NCBI GenBank assembly: GCA_009840005.1
Contig: VXOR01000007.1
Span: 1-9,203, forward strand
DNA: 9,203 nucleotides
Source of the DNA: Gemmatimonadota bacterium
Lineage (GTDB): Bacteria; Latescibacterota; UBA2968; UBA8231
Reading direction: 5' to 3'
Of this stretch, positions 1 through 6,563 are shown piece after piece (within the stretch, counting starts at the first letter, position 1; each line of letters begins with the position of its first letter). The notes beneath the pieces were generated by a model that saw only the letters and a list, made by a program, of their open reading frames with translations, did no database searches and was not told the DNA's origin. The position numbers and the translations under genes were made by a program.

Positions 1-1022
1 CTAACGAACAACAGGCCAAAACCATACCTACGATAGGATTCATGCAACAACGCCCCTTCTACTAGCATTTCTCGCAGCAATTTCAAAGAAAATAGCTGGC
101 CAAAAATAGGTTTATCACTCATTGAAGAGGTCGGAATAGCATACTTCTCCGTTACATATTGAGAAAGAGCAGATGTATCTGAACAGAAAATGCCCGGCGG
201 ATTTTGAGCTAGCACCTTATCTCTAACTTTTTGTGGAATTATAATTTGGTGTTTAATCGTCGGCTTGCCAAAGCGTCCGAATCTACTCTCGATATAATCT
301 GGAGTTAGGACGAGGATTGAGCTTATTGTCTGAGTCTGTGGGTCAACACGCAGAAAAACGAATCGGACATCCTTTGACGATAAGGTCTCACCGGAATTGT
401 ATTCAACTTGGATAGAGTCGGATGCTGGATTCCGGTTCCAAACCTGGAGATTGTACTTATTACCTGTAGTTACGATATAGGTGTCTACATATTCTAAAAG
501 TATTCCTGGCAATCCTTTTGCTTTAGGTGGGATAATAGAATAAGATGACCGGGGACACGGTGTAAGTAATGAGAATTCTGCGAAAGTCTGTGCAACAAGT
601 TTTCTCATATTCGAGCCATCTGTCCTGGTCTTTCCCGTCAATTTAAATGGCGTACCAATTAGGCTTTGCAAACGCGAAGCGATATCATCTGGAGGCGTAA
701 GATGAGCCTTATGGATTGGTGGAAATCCAAATATGGGATTCATTTCTTTAGTTGCACCTCCGCTTGAATCCAGAGAAGTGCAGAGGGCGGTACTCGCACG
801 AGGCACCTCGGGCATGCCAAGTAAGGCTCGCCATTCGCGCTCAATTTCGGCGAGTTCTTCGCGCACGGCCTCCGGGTCGTCGCCGTGACAGCACGGCCCT
901 AGGGGGCCTTCGATGTAGCCTATGTAGCAGCCATCTTCGGGCGACCACTTCACGATCTTGGTCCACTCAGGCACCTGCGGAAACTCATGGGCGATTTTCT
1001 TATAATCTATCGGAGGAGTCAT
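1..1022 (-). CDS. Chimeric protein: HicB-like N-terminal domain fused to an AT-rich unrecognised domain (3' end off window)
   Basis: Reading the minus strand by hand gives 340 codons with no stop, from ATG at 1022-1020 to the window edge, so the C-terminus is missing. The start is firm: AAGGAA (1033-1028) lies 5 nt upstream and an in-frame TAA precedes it. Residues ~20-70 (WTKIVKWSPEDGCYIGYIEG, then CCHGDDPEAVREELAEIEREW) resemble HicB-type antitoxins, which have a degraded RNase H-like fold; no HicA toxin is adjacent. From about codon 94 (MNPIFGFPP) codon use changes sharply: 42 of the first 62 codons after the start end in G/C, against 21 of 62 after the switch. An internal ATG at 743-741, with GGAGGTG 10 nt upstream, could be the original start of the AT-rich gene. 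That part (IGTPFKLTGKTRTDGSNMRK; QVWNR; FGKPTIKHQIIIP) is not firmly recognised. It vaguely recalls type II restriction endonucleases, whose catalytic core would lie off the window; this is a low-confidence guess. Confidence 0.8.
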   Translation of the reverse strand, partial: MTPPIDYKKIAHEFPQVPEWTKIVKWSPEDGCYIGYIEGPLGPCCHGDDPEAVREELAEIEREWRALLGMPEVPRASTALCTSLDSSGGATKEMNPIFGFPPIHKAHLTPPDDIASRLQSLIGTPFKLTGKTRTDGSNMRKLVAQTFAEFSLLTPCPRSSYSIIPPKAKGLPGILLEYVDTYIVTTGNKYNLQVWNRNPASDSIQVEYNSGETLSSKDVRFVFLRVDPQTQTISSILVLTPDYIESRFGRFGKPTIKHQIIIPQKVRDKVLAQNPPGIFCSDTSALSQYVTEKYAIPTSSMSDKPIFGQLFSLKLLREMLVEGALLHESYRRYGFGLLFV

Positions 1023-1042
1023 TGGCGTTCCTTATAAGAAGA

Positions 1043-1071
1043 AATCTATGCTCGCTAATCAGCATGAGCAA
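1043..1071 (-). promoter_or_regulatory. Candidate promoter with overlapping inverted repeats upstream of the HicB-like chimera
   Basis: On the minus strand TTGCTC (1071-1066) and TAGATT (1048-1043) are 17 nt apart, a weak sigma70-like pair that would give a leader of roughly 15 nt before the ATG at 1022. The spacer carries two overlapping short inverted repeats: TGCTC (1049-1053) with GAGCA (1066-1070), and ATGCT (1048-1052) with AGCAT (1061-1065). HicB-type antitoxins often autoregulate by binding such sites. The box matches are only partial and the arms are 5 bp, so this is tentative. Confidence 0.3.
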
Positions 1072-1100
1072 GATTAGAAGCGGTCTGTCTGGGTGAGTCT

Positions 1101-1128
1101 GTAGGTCATCACAAGAGACGACCCCTAC
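1101..1128. repeat. Degenerate hairpin repeat, GTAGG...CCTAC arms
   Basis: GTAGG at 1101-1105 pairs with CCTAC at 1124-1128. Further imperfect pairing follows (TCATC with GACGA, after a 2-nt bulge) around an ACAAGA loop. The minus-strand reading starts GTAGGGG and has a CTTGTG-type loop, a style I associate with dispersed hairpin repeats in several environmental phyla. No copy elsewhere in the window proves it is a repeat. Between the two divergent genes (1023-1282) I see only this, the remnant at 1180-1198 and the promoter candidate on the left. Confidence 0.35.
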
Positions 1129-1179
1129 GGCGGTTGGGTAAGGGGTTGCCCTGTTTTATCCCTGCGTTCGCTCCTTAGT

Positions 1180-1198
1180 GTAGGGCGGGATTCGTCCA
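1180..1198. repeat. Decayed hairpin remnant with TTCG loop
   Basis: GTAGGGCGGGA, then TTCG, then TCCATCC forms a hairpin with two internal mismatches: GGA/TCC inside and GG/CC outside. The GTAGGG tip and the downstream TTCGTC also form an imperfect inverted match with GACGACCCCTAC at 1117-1128, so the two hairpins may be the ends of one decayed element spanning about 1101-1198. No T-run follows, so it does not look like a terminator. Confidence 0.3.
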
Positions 1199-1282
1199 TC
1201 CGTCTGACTGCTTTTTTGCCAAACTCGGCCCCCCAAACCATTTTATCAGCTCAAACGCAAGACAACTTCAAAGGAGGAGACC

Positions 1283-3766
1283 ATGGGTACCTACACACCG
1301 CTGGACTTGAACGCGCTGTACAACGCCGGGTTGGACGTCTTGGGGGGCCAAGGGCCGCTCGGAGCACAAAGCTTTCGCGGCTTGCCCTTTGCGCTTGGTA
1401 GCGATGCGGAACGCTGTCTGATCGCCTGTAATGGAGAGCGGCCAAGCGTGGAAATTCCGGTTGGCCGTCGGGTGACTTGGATGATTGTGGCGCATCGCCT
1501 GTTGGAATCGCGGATCGCTGACAACGGGCCGCTGGCGACGCTGGTAGCTGAATACGCGCTGCACTACGAGGATGGAGAGGTGCTCAAGGTGCCTGTGCGA
1601 GACCGCTTTGAAATTTCGACTGTGCCGTCGTCGTATGGTGGCACGCCGTTTGTGGCGGTGCCCGATACGAGCGATCAGCTCTTGCCACGCACTGAAGGTC
1701 CGTGGGACATGGCCGGACGTCGCCAAACGGAGGTCGATGGCGGGCGCGCGCAGAACTTCGTGCTCTGGGCGTGGCCGAATCCGCACCCAGACAAGGAGCT
1801 GGAGAAAATCGCCATCGAGGCCGCGGGGCCGGCCTTTGTCATCGGCGGGATCACCCTGAGCGACTTGGACGAAGAGCCGATCTGCCGCGAGGGCACGCGC
1901 GAGGTCATTATCACCCTGCCGCAAGAGGAGGACGCACGCCAGTCCGCCGCTCTCGAAGTGGAAGTGGATCGAGGCGTTGCGACTTATCCCTACCCATTGC
2001 CGGAGGCAACGGCCGAGGATTTTATCGACGGACGCAAGGGCTGGGGTGAAGCCCAAAACGAGGGTAGCAGCCCTTCGTACCTGGAAATTGCCGCCAATCC
2101 TTCGGCCACTGTGCAGGTTAAGCGAGACGGGGAAGTTTTGGGCGAGGCCCGCTGGGGCGAGGTGCGGCAGCAGGGCCGCGTGGAGGCTTCGCCGCGAGTG
2201 CAGCTAGAGGTGGTGGAGCGCGGGCGCAACTGGGTGCATACCAAGGTCATTGACGACGCCACTGGAAAACCCGTGCCCTGCCGCGTCCACTTCCGCTCGC
2301 CAGAAGGTATCCCCTACGCTCCGCACGGCCACCACGCCCACGTCAACTCCAACATGGGGACTTGGCATTTCGACGTGGGCGGCGATGTGCGCTTGGGGCA
2401 GATCACGTATGCGTACATCGACGGTACCTGCCAAGGCTGGCTGCCGCGCGGCGAGGTGATCGTGGATGTGGCGCGCGGCTATGAATACGAGCCGCTGCGC
2501 ACCAAAGTGGAGATCGAGCCAGGCCAGCGCACCTTGGAGTTGCGGTTGAAGCGCTGGCGGCAGATGAACGAGGAAGGCTGGTACAGCGGCGACTCACACG
2601 TGCATTTTCTGTCGGCGCAGGGCAGTCTCACCGAGGCGCAGGGCGAGGATTTGAACGTGGTCAATCTGCTGCAATCGCAATGGGGCGGGCTGTTTACCAA
2701 TACGGAGGAATTTACCGGCGGCGAGATGGCCACAGACAATGGCGATTACATTGTCTATGTATCTCAAGAGAACCGGCAGCACTTTTTGGGGCATCTGATC
2801 CTCATGGGGCTGAAGGAGCCGGTGATGCCCTGGTGTTCGGACGGCCCGGGCGAGGCCGAGTTGGGCGGGACGCTCGAAGTGCCCATGGCCGAGTGGGCCG
2901 ACCGCTGCCGGGAGCAGGGTGGCAGCGTGGTGATCCCGCATTTGCCCAGCCCCAACGGCGAGCCAGCCGCCCTGATTGCCACCGGGCGCGCCGACGCCGT
3001 GGAGATGCTCCGGCACGGCACGTACATGCACGGCGAGTACTACCGCTACCTCAATTGCGGCTACAAGCTGCCGCTGGTCGGCGGTACGGATAAAATGAGT
3101 AGTGACGTGCCAGTGGGTATCTATCGCACCTATGTGCAAATTCCCAAAGACGAGCCGTTCACCTACGACAACTGGTGCAAGTACATGGCCGCGGGCCGCA
3201 CCTTCCACAGCGGCGGGCCGCTGATCCGCTTCAGCGTCGATGGCCACGAGGTGGGGGACACGGTGCAGCTACCGGGCAATGGCGGCACGGTGGAGGTGCT
3301 CGCCGAGGCTGAGTCGGTGGTGCCGATCCACACGCTGGAAGTGGTGCAGGAGGGGCGGGTAGTGGCTTCTGTCGAAGAGGCCAAGGGGACGCGTAAGTTG
3401 CGCCTGAAGGCCGAGGTAAAGGTGGAGGGCCACTCGTGGCTTGCGGCGCGGTGCAGCGGGCCGGGTTACGAGCAGAGCGTGCCGCACTTTGACGGATGGG
3501 GCCGGGGGATCATGGCGCATACCTCGCCGGTGTATCTGGCCTGCGGCGGCGAGTGGTGGATGTTCAACCAAGAGACAGCGCAGTACATGCTGACCTTAGT
3601 GGATGGCTCACTGCACTACATCCGCCACAACAGCCGTCTGCATCTGCGCGACGACATTACGCACCACCACGGCGAGGCCGATCACCTCGCCTATCTGGAG
3701 CGGCCCTTCCTTCAAGCGCGGGAGGCGATCCATCGCCGGATGCACCAGTTGGGGGTGCCGCACTAA
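1283..3766 (+). CDS. CehA/McbA-type (PHP-like) metallohydrolase, paralogue 1
   Basis: 827 residues. The start is fixed by AAGGAGG at 1271-1277, 5 nt before ATG. Layout: an N-terminal beta-rich region (~1-300) opening YTPLDLNALYNAG and including FRGLPFALG, likely a carbohydrate-binding-like sandwich; a middle beta module (~305-425), probably carboxypeptidase-regulatory-like (KVIDDATGKPVPCRVHF; YAYIDGTCQGWLPRG); a metallohydrolase domain (~432-650); and a C-terminal beta module. Likely metal ligands are D437/H439/H441 (GDSHVHF), E455-D456 (GEDLN), E496 and H500 (SQENRQH), H504 (GHL), H553 (IPHLPSP) and D603 (GGTDKM). CehA/McbA enzymes hydrolyse esters and carbamates such as carbaryl; the substrate here is unknown. 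No signal peptide is seen, so it is probably cytoplasmic. Unlike its neighbour, it has a histidine cluster near the end (H794-H796, H801). It is the first of a tandem pair: over residues 398-480, 55 of 83 positions match the downstream paralogue by hand count. Confidence 0.85.
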   Translation: MGTYTPLDLNALYNAGLDVLGGQGPLGAQSFRGLPFALGSDAERCLIACNGERPSVEIPVGRRVTWMIVAHRLLESRIADNGPLATLVAEYALHYEDGEVLKVPVRDRFEISTVPSSYGGTPFVAVPDTSDQLLPRTEGPWDMAGRRQTEVDGGRAQNFVLWAWPNPHPDKELEKIAIEAAGPAFVIGGITLSDLDEEPICREGTREVIITLPQEEDARQSAALEVEVDRGVATYPYPLPEATAEDFIDGRKGWGEAQNEGSSPSYLEIAANPSATVQVKRDGEVLGEARWGEVRQQGRVEASPRVQLEVVERGRNWVHTKVIDDATGKPVPCRVHFRSPEGIPYAPHGHHAHVNSNMGTWHFDVGGDVRLGQITYAYIDGTCQGWLPRGEVIVDVARGYEYEPLRTKVEIEPGQRTLELRLKRWRQMNEEGWYSGDSHVHFLSAQGSLTEAQGEDLNVVNLLQSQWGGLFTNTEEFTGGEMATDNGDYIVYVSQENRQHFLGHLILMGLKEPVMPWCSDGPGEAELGGTLEVPMAEWADRCREQGGSVVIPHLPSPNGEPAALIATGRADAVEMLRHGTYMHGEYYRYLNCGYKLPLVGGTDKMSSDVPVGIYRTYVQIPKDEPFTYDNWCKYMAAGRTFHSGGPLIRFSVDGHEVGDTVQLPGNGGTVEVLAEAESVVPIHTLEVVQEGRVVASVEEAKGTRKLRLKAEVKVEGHSWLAARCSGPGYEQSVPHFDGWGRGIMAHTSPVYLACGGEWWMFNQETAQYMLTLVDGSLHYIRHNSRLHLRDDITHHHGEADHLAYLERPFLQAREAIHRRMHQLGVPH

Positions 3767-3773
3767 AGTCGCC

Positions 3774-3802
3774 TTGATTGGGAATTTTGGTAAGGATATA
3801 TT
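3774..3802 (+). promoter_or_regulatory. Sigma70-like promoter between the tandem hydrolase genes
   Basis: TTGATT (3774-3779), a 17-nt spacer and TATATT (3797-3802) match the -35 and -10 consensus at 4/6 and 5/6 with ideal spacing. They sit in a short AT-rich gap just after the first hydrolase stop. Initiation near 3809 would leave a ~26-nt leader carrying AAAGGAAG (3822-3829) before ATG 3835. This would let the second gene be expressed independently, although read-through from the first is also possible because no terminator hairpin lies between them. Confidence 0.5.
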
Positions 3803-3834
3803 GAGCGGCCATTCACTGTAGAAAGGAAGCTGTG

Positions 3835-6324
3835 ATGAGCGATTCGTTTGTACCGTTGGATTTGAGCGCAACTTATAACGCTGGCACTGGCAATGTTGAC
3901 TCCGAAGACGGCAAACTCTGGCCAGCGCCCGACGACGCCCCCGACAATACCCCGCTCGTGGGGCTGCCTTGGGGCGAGCACCAGTTTTGGGGCGTGCCCT
4001 TTAGCTTGGCAGCCGCGGGTGATGATCGGGCGGTGGTGCTGGTGGCGCAAGAGGCTGGGGATGGGGTGAGCGCGTCGGCGGAGATTCCGATAAATGCCAC
4101 GGCGCGGCGCATCCTCTACGCCCACACTTGTGCGCCGGTGCCGGGAGAATGGGCTACGATCGAAGGCACGGGCGAAGAGATCGGGACCTATCGCGTCCTC
4201 TATGCCGACGGCAGTTCGGTTGAGCAGCCGCTACGCCGTCGCTTTGAAATCCACGACGTGCAGGTGCCTTGGGGGCACCATCCCTTTCTCTGCCGCAATT
4301 GCCGCCACTACTACTCGGTGCCGTTGAACAGCCGCGAGTATAGCTATGGCATGGTGCAGACTGGGGCCTTTACGCGCGAAGGCGGAGACCTCCAGGGTTG
4401 GTGGCTCTACGACTGGGAAAATCCCGCGCCCGCCAAGGAGATTGCGGCGGTTGTGGTGTCGGCGGCTGGCCCTACGGCGCTAGCGTTGGCCGGTATTACG
4501 CTCTGCCACGAGGAAAGCGATCCCTTTGCTTGGCCAGCGCGGCAGGAGGTGGCGCTGCAGGTCGATGCCGAAGGAGCGCCCGCAGTGGCGATGGAGCGCG
4601 GCGAAATCGTGCGTCAGGACCAGCTCTGGGTGCCGAGCGCGGATTTCCTCACCTCCGAGGAATCTGGATGGGGACGGGGTGGACAAGAGACGATCGACGG
4701 TGGCTATCTGGAAATTCACGGCTCAACAGAAGGTCAGCTCGCCATCACGGCGGGGGACGATGTCGAAGAGCGCATTTGCTGGGGCGACGTGCTCCAAAAA
4801 AAGAAGGTCGCTCAAGGTAAGGTGCAAATCGAGGTCGTCGCACCGTCCGGCAAGCAGTGGGTTCATGTGCGGGTTGAGGACGCGGATACCGGCCAGCCCG
4901 TGGGAACCCGCGTCCACTTCCGCACTGAGAACGGAGCCTATCTGGCGCCGCACGGCCACCAAGCCGACGTCAATGTGGCGTGGTTCGAGGACATGGGCGG
5001 CGACTGCAAGACCGGGGGCGTGCCCTACGCGTACATCGACGGCACCTGCCAGATCGACTTGCCCATCGGCCCGGTGTACGCCGAGGTCGTGCGCGGTTTT
5101 GAGTATCAGCCGCTGCGCCAGCAAGTAGAGATCAAGCCTGGACAGAACGCGCTGACCCTCAAGGTCAAACGCGCCTTTGACATGAAACAGCGCGGCTACT
5201 ATTCGGGGGATACTCACGTGCATTTCCTCTCCTCTCAGTCGTCGCACCTAGAAGCCGAGGGGGAAGATCTCAACGTGGTGCATCTGTTGGCCAGCCAGTG
5301 GGGTCGGCTGTTTACCTCGTGGGAGGAATTTACTGGCGGCTTGGCACCGACTAGCAGCGACAATCACTTGGTTTGGGTCAGTCAGGAGAACCGGCAGCAT
5401 GTGCTCGGGCACATCAGTTTGCTCGGCCTCAAGGAGCTGGTCGCGCCGATGTGTACCGGTGGGGCCAATGAGGATTGGGTCGGCGGCTCGGTGGATGCGC
5501 TGATGGCCGATTGGGCTGAGGAGTGCAAAAAACAGGGCGGGCTGGTCATTATGCCGCACATGCCGCTGCCCGATTTTGAGAACGCGGCCAACATCGTCTT
5601 GGGCCACGCCGACGCTGGAGAGATGTGCTGGATTTGGGAGGGCGAGCAGATCAGTTCGGCCGAGCTGGGCTACTACCGCTGGCTCAACGTGGGTCAGAAG
5701 CTGCCGATTGTCGGCGGCACCGACAAGATGTCCAACGGCCGCATTTTGGGCGGCTCGCGCACGTACGTCAAGCTGCGCGATGACGAGGAGTTTACCTTTG
5801 ATAATTGGTGCCAAGCCGTGCGCCGCGGTCAGACGTTTGCCAGCACCGGCGCGATGATTGACCTGAAGGTTGAGGGGCGAGAGATGGGTGAGGAAATCCA
5901 CCTGCCCGGCAACGGCGGTACGGTCGAAGTGGTTGCGACTGCGGAAAGCGTCTGGCCGCTTACCGGGCTGGAGCTTATTTGCAATGGCGAGTCGGTCGCG
6001 CGCGAGGTATCCGCGCCCGGTGACCAGCGGATCGAACTGAAGTTCAAGCTCAAGGCCAGTCGTTCCTGCTGGGTCGCGGCCCGCTGCTGGGGCTCGCACT
6101 ACACGGACGCCGGGCCGGTGATGGCTCACTCCTCGCCGGTCTATATCGACGTGGGAAGGCGCTGCGTGTTTGCGCCAGCCGAGGGCAATTATCTACTGAC
6201 GCACATGGAGGGCGGCATTGCTTGGGCCGAAAGGATCGGCGTCTTCCGCGACGAGGGGATCCGCCAGCGGCTGATCGGCCTGTTCAACGAGGCTCGGGGC
6301 GAGCTGCTCCGGCGCATGGAGTGA
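3835..6324 (+). CDS. CehA/McbA-type (PHP-like) metallohydrolase, paralogue 2
   Basis: 829 residues from ATG 3835, chosen because AAAGGAAG ends 5 nt upstream; an in-frame GTG at 3832 would add one residue and leave a cramped ribosome site. The architecture matches the upstream paralogue: an N-terminal region (VPLDLSATYNAG, FWGVPFSL), a middle beta module (VEDADTGQPVGTRVHF, YAYIDGTCQIDLP), a metallohydrolase core and a C-terminal beta region. Candidate ligands (numbered from ATG) are D459/H461/H463 (GDTHVHF), E477-D478, E518 and H522 (SQENRQH), H526, H575 (MPHMPLP) and D630 (GGTDKM). All positions seen in paralogue 1 are kept, so both copies look catalytically competent. A difference is a compact HH-x3-C-x2-C-x-H cluster at H148/H149/C153/C156/H158, absent from paralogue 1, which may bind a structural metal. 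No signal peptide is seen. The substrate is unknown. Confidence 0.85.
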   Translation: MSDSFVPLDLSATYNAGTGNVDSEDGKLWPAPDDAPDNTPLVGLPWGEHQFWGVPFSLAAAGDDRAVVLVAQEAGDGVSASAEIPINATARRILYAHTCAPVPGEWATIEGTGEEIGTYRVLYADGSSVEQPLRRRFEIHDVQVPWGHHPFLCRNCRHYYSVPLNSREYSYGMVQTGAFTREGGDLQGWWLYDWENPAPAKEIAAVVVSAAGPTALALAGITLCHEESDPFAWPARQEVALQVDAEGAPAVAMERGEIVRQDQLWVPSADFLTSEESGWGRGGQETIDGGYLEIHGSTEGQLAITAGDDVEERICWGDVLQKKKVAQGKVQIEVVAPSGKQWVHVRVEDADTGQPVGTRVHFRTENGAYLAPHGHQADVNVAWFEDMGGDCKTGGVPYAYIDGTCQIDLPIGPVYAEVVRGFEYQPLRQQVEIKPGQNALTLKVKRAFDMKQRGYYSGDTHVHFLSSQSSHLEAEGEDLNVVHLLASQWGRLFTSWEEFTGGLAPTSSDNHLVWVSQENRQHVLGHISLLGLKELVAPMCTGGANEDWVGGSVDALMADWAEECKKQGGLVIMPHMPLPDFENAANIVLGHADAGEMCWIWEGEQISSAELGYYRWLNVGQKLPIVGGTDKMSNGRILGGSRTYVKLRDDEEFTFDNWCQAVRRGQTFASTGAMIDLKVEGREMGEEIHLPGNGGTVEVVATAESVWPLTGLELICNGESVAREVSAPGDQRIELKFKLKASRSCWVAARCWGSHYTDAGPVMAHSSPVYIDVGRRCVFAPAEGNYLLTHMEGGIAWAERIGVFRDEGIRQRLIGLFNEARGELLRRME

Positions 6325-6366
6325 GACGCTTTATTCGCAGACCTAAGTACACGCTAGTAGAGCGGT

Positions 6367-6463
6367 ATGGGATGCTTCGCTTCGCTCAGCATGACAACAT
6401 GGGCGTCATCACCGGTCATGCTGAGCGGAGCAAAGCGGAGTCGAAGCATCTCAGATTTCCCAT
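6367..6463. repeat. Imperfect inverted-repeat (MITE/REP-like) element
   Basis: The left arm (6367-6395) and right arm (6415-6463) are inverted around a 19-nt loop. The inner arms match at 15 of 16 positions (left CTTCGCTCAGCATGAC); the outer blocks ATGGGA and TGCTTCG match exactly. The right arm carries extra blocks of 9 and 11 nt, so one copy has suffered deletions or the other has been expanded. GTCATGCTGAGCG...TCGAAGCATCT is a motif I know as a dispersed intergenic repeat in many bacterial genomes. It lies in the 239-bp gap between the second hydrolase and the oxygenase. It encodes nothing and lacks a T-run. The transcript could fold into a long stem that uncouples the two genes. Confidence 0.65.
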
Positions 6464-6502
6464 GCCTAACGTCCACTGGATTACTGTCGTTTACTTAGCT
6501 CG

Positions 6503-6532
6503 CTGACTCAAGGGTCGGTGCAACGTTTTACT
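6503..6532 (+). promoter_or_regulatory. Weak promoter candidate upstream of the PhyH-like oxygenase
   Basis: CTGACT (6503-6508) and TTTACT (6527-6532) are separated by 18 nt and each match the sigma70 boxes at 4/6. Initiation near 6539 would give a ~25-nt leader carrying AAAGGA (6552-6557). The match is modest and could be chance. Its merit is its position after the inverted-repeat element and before the only gene downstream. Confidence 0.22.
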
Positions 6533-6563
6533 CGCTAACCGTAGGTCGGTGAAAGGATAGACA

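Noticed and set aside
752..1096. 114-codon plus-strand open frame across the HicB-like domain
   Set aside because: It lies opposite the minus-strand frame with a clear start, ribosome site and HicB resemblance; its own translation is low-complexity and arginine/serine-rich.
1216..1246. Sigma70 promoter TTGCCA ... TTTTAT for the first hydrolase
   Set aside because: The spacer is 19 nt and the -10 match is poor; nothing in 1101-1282 gives a convincing plus-strand promoter.
1268..2056. 262-codon open frame on the minus strand inside the first hydrolase gene
   Set aside because: It is antisense to a well-supported gene, has no recognisable domain and is expected from GC-rich codon use in the true frame.
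5248..6129. 293-codon open frame on the minus strand inside the second hydrolase gene
   Set aside because: Same reasoning: a mirror of the GC-rich coding frame. A similar mirror frame appears at the matching place in the first paralogue (2594-3247), which reflects homology of the sense genes, not a conserved antisense protein.
6367..6463. Rho-independent terminator after the second hydrolase
   Set aside because: The stem is interrupted by indels, is centred on a 19-nt loop and has no T-run; a dispersed repeat explains it better.
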